64,000 bases of DNA, from NCBI GenBank assembly GCA_032051265.1, contig DAMBYU010000006.1:326830-390829 (forward strand), given 5' to 3'. Origin of the DNA: Dryocola sp032051265. Lineage in GTDB: Bacteria > Pseudomonadota > Gammaproteobacteria > Enterobacterales > Enterobacteriaceae. Numbering within the stretch: position 1 is the stretch's first letter; each line of letters starts with the position of its first letter. Shown in pieces: positions 38,524-46,527 of the stretch. The notes under the pieces were generated by a model that worked only from the letters and a program-made list of their open reading frames with translations, did no database searches and was not told the DNA's origin. The position numbers and the translations under genes were made by a program.

Positions 38524-40059
38524 ATGCAAGATAAGGCGGCGTTTACGCCCCCCAGCCTGTGGCTTGCGACGCTTGCGCTGTCGCTGGCGACGTTTATGCA
38601 GGTCCTGGATTCCACCATCGCAAACGTCGCGCTGCCGACTATCGCCGGGAATCTCGGCGTAAGTGCGGACCAGGGTACCTGGGTTATCACCTCGTTTGCG
38701 GTGTGTAACGCCATCGCCCTGCCGCTTACCGGCTGGTTTACGCGTCGGTTTGGGCAGCTCAAACTGTTTATCGGCTCGGTGGCGATGTTCACCTTTACCT
38801 CATTCCTGTGCGGCTTCGCCCACAGCATGACGGAGCTGATTATCTTTCGTGCCATGCAGGGCTTCTTTGCCGGGCCGATGTTCCCGATGTGTCAGACGCT
38901 ACTGCTGGTGATTTTCCCCTCCAGCAAACGCAGTATGGCGCTCGCCCTGCTGTCGATGGTGACCGTGGTGGCGCCTATTGTCGGGCCGATTACCGGCGGC
39001 TGGATAACCGATAACTACTCCTGGCCGTGGATTTTTTATATCAACGTACCGATTGGGATTTTTGCCGCCATCGTAGTCTGGACGCAGCTTCGCGAACGCG
39101 AAGAGACAACGACCCACGCGCCAATCGACTATATCGGCATTGCGCTGCTGGTGGCAGGCGTTGGGCTACTGCAGGTCGTGCTGGATAAGGGCAACGATCT
39201 GGACTGGTTCGCCTCCACGGAAATTATCCTGATGTCGGCGATTTCCGCAATTTCGCTGGTGTCGTTCGTTTTCTGGGAGCTGGGGGAACGCCATCCCATC
39301 GTCAATCTGCGTTTATTTAAGGATCGCAACTTTGCGATTGGCACAACGGCGCTGACGCTGGGCTACGCGGCATTCTTTGCCATCAATATTATCCTGCCGC
39401 AGTGGCTGCAGACGCAGATGGGCTATACGGCGATCTGGGCCGGGCTTGCCGCCGCGCCAATGGGCATACTGCCGCTGATGCTGACGCCGATCATCGGGCG
39501 CTATGCCAACAAGTTCGATCTGCGCATTCTGGCCTCGTTGTCGTTCCTGACGATGGGTGCGTCCTGCCTTATTCGCGCGCAGTTTAATACCGACGTGGAT
39601 TTCCGCACTATCGCCGAAGTACAGCTGTTTATGGGCATTGGCGTGGCGCTCTTCTTTATGCCGATCACCACTATCGTGCTGTCGAACCTGAACGGCGCGC
39701 AGGTGGCGGAAGGCTCAGGGCTTGCGACCTTCTTCCGCGTGCTGGGCGGGTCGTTTGCCTCGTCGCTCACCACCTGGATCTGGTCGCGCCGCGAAGTGTT
39801 CCACCACGCTAATCTCACGGAAAGCGTATCTGCCTACAATCCGGCGGCGGTGGATTATCTGCATAAAATGGGCGGTGCCACGCAGCAGCATATGGCGGCG
39901 ATAGATAAAACCATCGAGCAGCAGGCCTATATGATGTCGACCATCGACTACTTCTGGCTTTTAGGCTGGGGGTTTATGGTATTGATTGCGATTATCTGGT
40001 TTGCCCGCCCGCCGTTTATCCGCTCAGGCGCGCCGGGCGCCCCTTCTGCGGGGCATTAA
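38524..40059 (+). CDS. EmrB-type multidrug efflux MFS transporter (DHA2 family)
   Basis: A 511-residue drug:proton antiporter with 14 predicted transmembrane helices. It has the DHA2 motif LDSTIANVALPTIAG in helix 1, and motif C in the helix-5 stretch GPITGGWITDNYSW. With the EmrA-like protein and TolC it should form a tripartite pump; the substrates cannot be read from sequence. It is the last gene of the marR-emrA-emrB unit and is followed by a strong terminator. Confidence 0.92.
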   Translation: MQDKAAFTPPSLWLATLALSLATFMQVLDSTIANVALPTIAGNLGVSADQGTWVITSFAVCNAIALPLTGWFTRRFGQLKLFIGSVAMFTFTSFLCGFAHSMTELIIFRAMQGFFAGPMFPMCQTLLLVIFPSSKRSMALALLSMVTVVAPIVGPITGGWITDNYSWPWIFYINVPIGIFAAIVVWTQLREREETTTHAPIDYIGIALLVAGVGLLQVVLDKGNDLDWFASTEIILMSAISAISLVSFVFWELGERHPIVNLRLFKDRNFAIGTTALTLGYAAFFAINIILPQWLQTQMGYTAIWAGLAAAPMGILPLMLTPIIGRYANKFDLRILASLSFLTMGASCLIRAQFNTDVDFRTIAEVQLFMGIGVALFFMPITTIVLSNLNGAQVAEGSGLATFFRVLGGSFASSLTTWIWSRREVFHHANLTESVSAYNPAAVDYLHKMGGATQQHMAAIDKTIEQQAYMMSTIDYFWLLGWGFMVLIAIIWFARPPFIRSGAPGAPSAGH

Positions 40060-40064
40060 AAGAG

Positions 40065-40091
40065 AAGCTGCCCCGAAGGGCAGCTTTTTTT
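40065..40091. terminator. Bidirectional terminator between emrB-like gene and sbmA
   Basis: A perfect 9-bp stem, 40065-40073 with 40078-40086 (AAGCTGCCC/GGGCAGCTT), a CGAA loop and a T-run on the plus strand. A T-rich tract on the minus strand serves convergent sbmA. Confidence 0.88.
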
Positions 40092-41307
40092 ACAGCGATT
40101 CGCCAGCGGCCGGCACCGGAATATGGTGCAGCGTGCGCTCAAAGCTGCGCAGACGTTTATAGATAGACATCAATTCCACAAGCGTCGTCCAGGAGCTGAT
40201 GAGATACTGGAATGAACCGCGAACCTGCCCGAACGCGTTGGTAATTTGCTGCATCAGGCCCAGGGTAATCGCCCCGGCGGCAATGGATGGGAACAGCAAA
40301 AACAGGCCGAACACGTTATCCACCTGCAGATAGAGAATGCGTACGATGTTGAAGTAGGTGTAATGGAAGTACAGCCGGAAATAGTTATGGCGCACGTCGC
40401 TGAATAAAGCTTTAACCGTAGGCGGCGTGGCGCGCGTCGGATCGTCTTCGCCGTAAACCAGCTCTTTACGATAGGCCGCTTCCACCTTCTGATTATTAAA
40501 CTGCAAACCAGGCAGCTTGATCCCCACGGCCGCCAGCAAACCCGTCCCCATAATTGACCAGACGATAGCCGCGATAACCAGGCCATAAGGCACGGCACCA
40601 ACAATCGGCAGCTCTTTGACGTGCGGGGAAAGCGCGACCAGTATCGGCAGGAAAGCGATAAGGGTCATCACCGATTGCAGCAGGCTGACGCCCATGTCCT
40701 CAAGCGTTGATGCGAAACGCATGGTGTCTTCCTGCACACGCTGAGCGGCACCTTCGATATGGCGAAGCATCTGCCAGTGCTCCATGTAGTAGTCATTCAT
40801 CGCGGTACGCCAGCGGAACACGTAATGGCTGATGAAGAAGCTGTTCAGCACGCCGACGGTGACATAAATCAGCGCGATGCCGAGAAATACTCCCGTTTCG
40901 CTGTAAAACTTGTTAAGCGGGACTTTGTGCGGCGAACTTAGCGCGGTCTGGATCAGATCAAAGAATGGAGCGTACCAGGCGTTGATCGCCACCCCCAGCT
41001 CCACCATAAACCAGGTGACGAAGACAATCAGCGCAGAGCCGAGAATTGACCAGTACTGCCAGCGGTGCGGGCTGTAGATAAACCAGAACAGCGCAAACAG
41101 GCCAACGCAGAGCGCATAATAAACATAAAAAATCAGCGCTTTTAACGTCCAGAAACGGCTGGCGTTAATGGGTATTTGCTGGCTTGCGCCAGCAATATCT
41201 TCCAGCCAGCGGCCCCCGCCAACCTGCCAGAAAATCACCGCCAACATTGCCCAGATAAAAGCCGACAGGAAAAACGCCGTCGGGCGCGGGAAAAACGACT
41301 TAAACAT
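40090..41307 (-). CDS. sbmA: Peptide antibiotic transporter SbmA
   Basis: A proton-driven inner-membrane importer of microcins, bleomycin and proline-rich peptides. It is 405 residues (E. coli 406), with about seven to eight hydrophobic segments and the conserved stretch VEAAYRKELVYGEDD in the cytosolic domain. It resembles the membrane part of ABC exporters without the ATPase. GGAG precedes the ATG at 41307. Unlike E. coli it is not directly followed by yaiW. Confidence 0.96.
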   Translation of the reverse strand: MFKSFFPRPTAFFLSAFIWAMLAVIFWQVGGGRWLEDIAGASQQIPINASRFWTLKALIFYVYYALCVGLFALFWFIYSPHRWQYWSILGSALIVFVTWFMVELGVAINAWYAPFFDLIQTALSSPHKVPLNKFYSETGVFLGIALIYVTVGVLNSFFISHYVFRWRTAMNDYYMEHWQMLRHIEGAAQRVQEDTMRFASTLEDMGVSLLQSVMTLIAFLPILVALSPHVKELPIVGAVPYGLVIAAIVWSIMGTGLLAAVGIKLPGLQFNNQKVEAAYRKELVYGEDDPTRATPPTVKALFSDVRHNYFRLYFHYTYFNIVRILYLQVDNVFGLFLLFPSIAAGAITLGLMQQITNAFGQVRGSFQYLISSWTTLVELMSIYKRLRSFERTLHHIPVPAAGESL

Positions 41308-41422
41308 TACAACACTCCTGAACTCAGATTCTTGTTGTTATACCGTTGTTCGAACCGGTTAGTTATAGCGAGCCCGGCACAATAAGGCTTGTGCAATGTT
41401 GTATCAAGTGATGTTGTAGCCC

Positions 41423-41944
41423 TTACCAGGCGGCAAGAATGTCAGCCGTGCTTTTTACCAGTAAAGTATTGCCCGGAATCGTAAAATTACGCCAGACGTC
41501 GTTATAATGGGCAATTAATACTTCGGCCTTTACCGCCGGACGGTTCGCCGTAGTGTGAGCATCCTCCGCCACGGTCATTGCGTAGCCCCGACTCGCGCCA
41601 TTTTTTATTGTTGAATCCACGCAATAATCAGTCGCACAGCCACAGACCACAAATTCCCTGATGCCGTTATCACGCAATACGTCTGCGAGGTCAGTACGAT
41701 AAAACGCATCACAGGCGATTTTAGTGACATAGAGCGCGCCGGCCGGTTGAATGATTTCAGGCAGGAGAGCAAATTTTTCACATCCTGGCTTAAGCCCTTC
41801 TTCGGTGTGCTGGATAAAAATAACTTTATCGGCGGCCTGAATAAGCTGGTTGATGCGGGAGGTGCAGATTTCGCGGTCGATACGCGGGTTTTCGAATACC
41901 CCGTTTTGCATATCAATGACCATCAAAACACGTGACGCGGGCAT
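41423..41944 (-). CDS. Isochorismatase-family cysteine hydrolase
   Basis: A 173-residue alpha/beta hydrolase of the isochorismatase or nicotinamidase type. The triad is readable: Asp11 in VLMVIDMQNGVF, Lys75 in YVTKIACDAF and the nucleophile Cys108 in CGCATDYCVDST. The substrate cannot be assigned; amides or small hydrolysable metabolites are usual for the family. It is a single gene upstream of sbmA on the same strand. Confidence 0.9.
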   Translation of the reverse strand: MPASRVLMVIDMQNGVFENPRIDREICTSRINQLIQAADKVIFIQHTEEGLKPGCEKFALLPEIIQPAGALYVTKIACDAFYRTDLADVLRDNGIREFVVCGCATDYCVDSTIKNGASRGYAMTVAEDAHTTANRPAVKAEVLIAHYNDVWRNFTIPGNTLLVKSTADILAAW

Positions 41945-41998
41945 GGCTTATCTCCTGGTTAGAAAATCATCCAGAATGCTAGCATACCCGCACGGATA

Positions 41999-42925
41999 TT
42001 AAACGGTGTAGAGCTTGTCCTTTCCGAAAGGACGCGTTTTGAAACGGCGATGCAGCCACAGATACTGCTCCGGGGCGCGCATAATTTCGTGTTCGATTTT
42101 ACGGTTCATGTAGGCGGCGGCGGCCTGTTCATCATCGACCGGGTAATCTTCCAGTTCCGGTTCGATAACCAGCTGGTAGCCCGAGCCGTCTGCATTGCGA
42201 ATCAACACGGTGGTAAGGATGACGGGTTTTGCCAGACGGGCAATAGTGTAGGTACCGTTAGTCGTCGCGGCTTGTTGTACCGCGAAGAACGGCGCAAACG
42301 AGCTGCCTTTCGGGCCGTAATCCTGATCCGGGGCGAACCAGACGGCCTCACCAGATTTCAGCGCCTTCACCATCCCCTTCAGGTTACGTCTGTCGATCAT
42401 CGCTTTATTAGAGCGTGAACGGCCGATGGTCTGCACAAACTCCATCACTTTATTGTTGTGCGGGCGATACATGGCCATCATCGGGCGGCAAAGTCCCATG
42501 ACGCGGCCGCCCAGTTCCAGCGACATAAAATGCACGCCGATGACCATCACGCCGCGGCCTTTTTCGCAGGCAGCATTGAGGTTCTCAAGTCCGCGCACAT
42601 CAAACCATTTACGCACGCGTTCATCCGGCCAGAACCACGCCATGCCGGTCTCAATCAGGCCCATGCCCAGGGAGGCGAAGTTTTGCTTCACGATATCGTT
42701 GATGCGGGCATCGGAGTAATGGGGAAAACAAAGCCTGAGATTCTGACGGGCGATAGATACGCGGCGCTTTAAAAAGCGCATCGAAAACTGACCGATAAAC
42801 CGGCCCATTTTCAGCAGTACGGGGTAAGGCAGTTGTACCCAGAGCCACAAAATGGCCAGGCCAAACCAGGTTAACCAGTAACGCGGATGGAGCAAGGATT
42901 TGCAAAACAGCGGTTTAGTAGACAT
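41999..42925 (-). CDS. lpxP: Lipid A palmitoleoyltransferase LpxP (LpxL/HtrB family)
   Basis: A 308-residue inner-membrane acyltransferase that adds a secondary acyl chain to Kdo2-lipid IVA. It is closer to LpxP than to LpxL: MLHPRYWLTWFG-like start, MAWFWPDERVRKWFDVRGL and MAMYRPHNNKVMEFVQ. In E. coli LpxP acts at low temperature. One N-terminal membrane anchor is present, and the catalytic HX4E motif is in GVHFMSLELGGR. It is a single gene. The 315 bp upstream (42926-43240) hold no gene; promoters for lpxP and the next gene are the only likely content. Confidence 0.9.
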   Translation of the reverse strand: MSTKPLFCKSLLHPRYWLTWFGLAILWLWVQLPYPVLLKMGRFIGQFSMRFLKRRVSIARQNLRLCFPHYSDARINDIVKQNFASLGMGLIETGMAWFWPDERVRKWFDVRGLENLNAACEKGRGVMVIGVHFMSLELGGRVMGLCRPMMAMYRPHNNKVMEFVQTIGRSRSNKAMIDRRNLKGMVKALKSGEAVWFAPDQDYGPKGSSFAPFFAVQQAATTNGTYTIARLAKPVILTTVLIRNADGSGYQLVIEPELEDYPVDDEQAAAAYMNRKIEHEIMRAPEQYLWLHRRFKTRPFGKDKLYTV

Positions 42926-43240
42926 ATATCAGCTTCTTGATGCAGGAATAGAGCGTATCGCATAAGGAACTGAATCATTAGCGGTACAGCAGAGTACTTT
43001 ACTTAGACGCCAGCAGGTATGGATAGTTGCAGCGCGGTATAAATTTACCGTGATAATACGCATTTTCCATCCACTCTATGCATAAGATATGTCAGTTTTT
43101 TTACCTATTTCGCTTCATTGCGCGAACGGGGCCAGTTATACAGGGTTGCAAGTACAAAAAACAGGCAATAAATTCCTGATTTTGATTTTTTTACACCCAT
43201 ACTTAGAGAGCTTCCCTACCTGTAACAGGAACCCTGAAAG

Positions 43241-43528
43241 ATGAAAAAACTTACTCTGGCTTTGCTCTCAACCACCCTTTTATTCGCCAGCGCCGGTGCC
43301 CTGGCGCAAAACCCGGCCAACAGCACCTCGACGCTGCAAGCTGAGAAGGAACAACTCAATAATCCAGGCCATATCATTGATGACTGTCGCGCGCCTGGCA
43401 ATGAAGATAAGAAAGGCTGCGAATCAGGCCATGAAATGCGTAAAGAGCATAAAGGCAATGAAAAAATGATTGAGAAAGGCGGCACCAAGGATGATGTGAT
43501 GCAAAAAGACGTTCAGGAAGCTGACTAG
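43241..43528 (+). CDS. Small secreted, highly charged protein of unknown function
   Basis: 95 residues with a clear signal peptide (residues 1-22, ending ASAGALA-QN). The mature part is hydrophilic and rich in Glu, Lys and Asp, with two Cys (DDCRAPGNEDKKGCESGH) that could form a disulfide. I do not recognise the family. CAGGAACC precedes the ATG, and a strong terminator follows the stop, so it is a monocistronic, probably well-expressed gene. Confidence 0.75.
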   Translation: MKKLTLALLSTTLLFASAGALAQNPANSTSTLQAEKEQLNNPGHIIDDCRAPGNEDKKGCESGHEMRKEHKGNEKMIEKGGTKDDVMQKDVQEAD

Positions 43529-43536
43529 TTTTACCT

Positions 43537-43565
43537 GCACCGTAGCCGACGGCTACGGTGCTTTT
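43537..43565 (+). terminator. Terminator of the small secreted protein gene
   Basis: A perfect 11-bp stem, 43537-43547 with 43551-43561 (GCACCGTAGCC/GGCTACGGTGC), a 3-nt loop and TTTT. Confidence 0.85.
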
Positions 43566-43701
43566 CAACACGCAAAAGGTGCTGAAACGCCGCGTTACGC
43601 TTTTTCTCCTCACAATTCTTATTTTCCGCGTTTGCGTAGCGCCCGGGCGTAGTATAAATACGGTGAATACCGCCCCCACTTCGTTAAATGGATTACTCGC
43701 G

Positions 43702-44859
43702 TTGAAAATTCGTCTCCCGCGCATCGCCGCGCTAGCCATTGTTGCGCTCCCCATTTTAGGTTTTGCGCAAACCTCACCCGATCCTGTTTTCGCCTCTGAA
43801 ATAGCTGAACGCTACGCTAACCATATTTTCTATGGCAGCGGCGCAACCGGCATGGCGATGGTTGTGATTGATGGCAATCAACGTGTCTTTCACAGCTTCG
43901 GTGAAACCCGCCCCGGCAATAACGTCAGGCCGCAGCTGGATTCGGTTATCCGTATCGCCTCGCTGACCAAGCTGATGACCAGCGAAATGCTGGTTAAAAT
44001 GCTCGATCAGGGCAAAGTGCGGCTCAACGATCCGCTGAGTAAATATGCGCCAGCGGGTGCCCGCGTCCCGACGTTTAACGGGCAACCTATCACTCTCGTC
44101 AATCTGGCGACGCATACCAGCGCCCTTCCACGCGAGCAGCCTGGCGGCGCGGCGCATCGCACCGTATTTACCTGGCCTACGCGCGAACAACGCTGGAACT
44201 GGCTTGCCAGTGCAACCTTAAGGTATGCGCCGGGCGCCAACGCTTCCTATTCGAATCTTGCGTTTGATCTGCTGGCCGATGCGCTGGGACGTGCTGCAGG
44301 CAAACCCTATGCTGCGTTATTTGACGAGCAAATCACCCGGCCGCTGGGCATGAAAGACACCACCTTCACTCCCTCTCCCGATCAGTGTAAGCGCCTGATG
44401 GTCGCCGAAAAAGGCGCCAGCCCCTGTGATAATACTCTGGCGGCCGTTGGCAGCGGCGGCGTTTACTCCACGCCGGACGACATGATGCGCTGGATGCAGC
44501 AGTTTCTGAGTTCTGATTTCCACCAGCGCAACAGCCAGGCCGATCGCATGCAAACGTTGATTTATCAACGTAAACAGCTTCACAGAGTGGTTGGCATGGA
44601 TGTGCCCGGCAAAGCCGATGCGTTAGGGCTGGGCTGGGTCTATCTGGCACCAAAAAATGGCCGACCGGGCATCGTGCAGAAAACGGGCGGCGGCGGCGGA
44701 TTCATTACCTATATGGCGATGGTGCCGCAAACCAACGTCGGCGTTTTTGTCGTCATCACCCGTTCGCCGCTAACGCGTTTCGTTAACATGAGCGACGGGG
44801 TAAATGACCTGGTTTCCGAGCTGAGCGGGTTTGCGCCGCGGGTGACGCCGGCTTCCTGA
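43702..44859 (+). CDS. ampH: D-alanyl-D-alanine carboxypeptidase/endopeptidase AmpH
   Basis: A periplasmic class-C-like penicillin-binding protein involved in peptidoglycan recycling. A TTG start at 43702 (KIRLPRIAALAIVALPILGFA as signal peptide) gives exactly 385 residues, the length of E. coli AmpH. The only in-frame ATG, at 43558, lies inside the upstream terminator and would add 48 odd residues. Active-site motifs are SLTK (in RIASLTKLMTSE), YSN (in NASYSNLAFD) and KTGG (in VQKTGGGGGF). The ribosome-binding site is weak. In E. coli ampH lies next to sbmA; here three genes intervene. A terminator follows. Confidence 0.92.
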   Translation: MKIRLPRIAALAIVALPILGFAQTSPDPVFASEIAERYANHIFYGSGATGMAMVVIDGNQRVFHSFGETRPGNNVRPQLDSVIRIASLTKLMTSEMLVKMLDQGKVRLNDPLSKYAPAGARVPTFNGQPITLVNLATHTSALPREQPGGAAHRTVFTWPTREQRWNWLASATLRYAPGANASYSNLAFDLLADALGRAAGKPYAALFDEQITRPLGMKDTTFTPSPDQCKRLMVAEKGASPCDNTLAAVGSGGVYSTPDDMMRWMQQFLSSDFHQRNSQADRMQTLIYQRKQLHRVVGMDVPGKADALGLGWVYLAPKNGRPGIVQKTGGGGGFITYMAMVPQTNVGVFVVITRSPLTRFVNMSDGVNDLVSELSGFAPRVTPAS

Positions 44860-44866
44860 GGTGAAT

Positions 44867-44896
44867 AAGCAGGTCGTCGTTAAGACCTGCTTTTGT
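44867..44896 (+). terminator. Terminator of ampH
   Basis: A 9-bp stem, 44867-44875 with 44884-44892 (AAGCAGGTC/GACCTGCTT), followed by TT. Confidence 0.75.
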
Positions 44897-44948
44897 ACTG
44901 CGCTGACGGTGAACCAGCTTCTGACCCCCAGCGCCTGAGCATTAATCG

Positions 44949-45905
44949 TTATTTGCGTCTGCGGATATCCGGCGTTATCAGATCGCCGCGCAGCACATAT
45001 GACCCCAGCACCCTTTTGGTTTTCTCATTCAGCCACGTGACAATTCTTGCCGCCATCGCATCCATGGAATACTCAATCGCCGGGATCGTCGGAATGCCGG
45101 GCAGGCTCAACGACCCCGCAAGGCTGAACACCATGATCTCTTCCGGAACAGATTTATTAAACGCCTGAAGCTGCGTAATTACGCGCTGCGCCTCCTGCTC
45201 GTCCGCCACCAGTAACGCGTTGAAATTAAGCGTAGTGCTGTTATTAAGCAGCACCTGCAGCGCTACGGACGAGGTAGTGGAATCCATAAAGATCAGGTTA
45301 CGATTAAACGGCAGGAAATTATTTTCCAGCGCGTGTTTATACCCCAACAGCACCTGATCCACGGCGCCGCTGGTCTGGGGCATGATCAGCGCAATCTGTC
45401 GCCTCCCTTGTTTAATCAGGTAGTTACAGGCGGTTTCCGCTGCAAAAGCATGGTCGAACTGAATGCTGTGTGCCGTATCGCCATCCATACAGTCCACCAG
45501 AATGACGTTTTCAAGTGAAATATTCAGTGGAAAGCGAGCGCCAATAATCAGGACATCGTCACACAAGCCGCAGGTTAATTCTTCAAGGGCATGGGTGACT
45601 TCCGCCTTGTTATTGGCAAAGCGAAGCAGCAGATGTTTTTGATGCTGGCTGAGGTGTTTCTCCAGCGCGTACAGATAACCGGTGGTCTGGTTAATGTTTT
45701 CCTGGGCGCAGATAACACCGATGCAGCCGGTGGACTGACTTAATAAAGACTGAGCGATAACATTCGGACGGTAATTTAACGCTTCCGCCGCCTTAAGTAC
45801 GGCAATACGACTGGCTTCCTTCACGCCGCGTGAACCGCTCAACACCCGTGAGACCGTGGCTTTTGAAACCCCGGCCAAACGCGATACATCGTTGATTGTA
45901 GACAT
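44949..45905 (-). CDS. LacI family transcriptional regulator of the adjacent PTS genes
   Basis: A 318-residue repressor. The ATG at 45905 is preceded by GGGGAGAG. The helix-turn-helix at the N-terminus (TINDVSRLAGVSKATVSRVL, residues about 3-22) and hinge helix (YRPNVIAQSL) are canonical, followed by a periplasmic-binding-protein-like effector domain. It is transcribed divergently from the PTS operon. Two TTTCCA-type palindromes lie between them, so it most likely controls both units. The inducer would be the phospho-sugar or sugar taken up by this PTS, identity unknown. Confidence 0.92.
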   Translation of the reverse strand: MSTINDVSRLAGVSKATVSRVLSGSRGVKEASRIAVLKAAEALNYRPNVIAQSLLSQSTGCIGVICAQENINQTTGYLYALEKHLSQHQKHLLLRFANNKAEVTHALEELTCGLCDDVLIIGARFPLNISLENVILVDCMDGDTAHSIQFDHAFAAETACNYLIKQGRRQIALIMPQTSGAVDQVLLGYKHALENNFLPFNRNLIFMDSTTSSVALQVLLNNSTTLNFNALLVADEQEAQRVITQLQAFNKSVPEEIMVFSLAGSLSLPGIPTIPAIEYSMDAMAARIVTWLNEKTKRVLGSYVLRGDLITPDIRRRK

Positions 45906-45989
45906 TTTCTCTCCCCTACTGGCATAAAATCCTTGCCTGAGAATCCCTGACGCCACCGGGTTAACAAGGTGGCCATCCGCAGTATAGTC

Positions 45990-46010
45990 GTTTCCATTTT
46001 TCGTGGAAAC
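45990..46010. promoter_or_regulatory. Candidate operator 1 (LacI-type palindrome)
   Basis: GTTTCCA and its complement TGGAAAC are separated by 7 bp, 85 bp upstream of the lacI-type gene. It shares the half-site with operator 2, although the half-sites face the opposite way around the centre. Confidence 0.5.
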
Positions 46011-46129
46011 CGATTTTCCATTTGCTATCCAAATGCCTTTTTATCCATCGATTTTTGTGATGACTATCCAGGAAGGATACCCCGCACTGCCTGGATATTG
46101 GAGCAAGCTCACACTTCCGCGCCCTGCCC

Positions 46130-46147
46130 ATGGAAAACGGTTTCCAT
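46130..46147. promoter_or_regulatory. Candidate operator 2 (LacI-type palindrome)
   Basis: ATGGAAAACGGTTTCCAT is an 18-bp palindrome with one mismatch and a central CG, the usual shape of a LacI/GalR operator. It lies 53 bp upstream of the IIB gene, in place to repress the PTS operon. Confidence 0.75.
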
Positions 46148-46200
46148 AAAGTATCAAATCGCATCCGCAATAACTTTTTACACTTTGAGGATAATTGTCG

Positions 46201-46515
46201 ATGTTCAAGATTATGTTGTGTTGTTCCGCCGGGATGTCCACCAGCATGCTGGTGCGCAAAATGCTGGCCGTGGCGGAAGAAAGAGCGCTCCCGGTGGCGA
46301 TAGAAGCTTACGGCGTAGCCGAATTTGACGTGCAGTTTCCCAACTACCAGGTAGTGCTGCTCGGGCCGCAGGTGAAATACATGCTAAACGGGCTTAGCGA
46401 AAAAGCGGCCGCCAAAGGCATCCCGGTCAAAGCCATCGATACGATGGATTACGGGATGCAGCGTGGCGACAAGGTGCTGGATTATGCTCTGTCGCTCATT
46501 GAAGCGGCTCACTAA
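46201..46515 (+). CDS. PTS lactose/cellobiose-family IIB component
   Basis: A 104-residue cytoplasmic phosphotransfer protein. The active-site loop is MLCCSAGMSTSML near the N-terminus, with Cys8 aligned to Cys10 of E. coli ChbB; LLGPQVKYML is also diagnostic. GAGGA lies 9 bp before the ATG at 46201. It is the first gene of the IIB-IIC-IIA-porin unit. Order and type resemble chbBCA, but the regulator is LacI-type rather than ChbR. Confidence 0.93.
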   Translation: MFKIMLCCSAGMSTSMLVRKMLAVAEERALPVAIEAYGVAEFDVQFPNYQVVLLGPQVKYMLNGLSEKAAAKGIPVKAIDTMDYGMQRGDKVLDYALSLIEAAH

Positions 46516-46527
46516 AAGGGTATTCAT

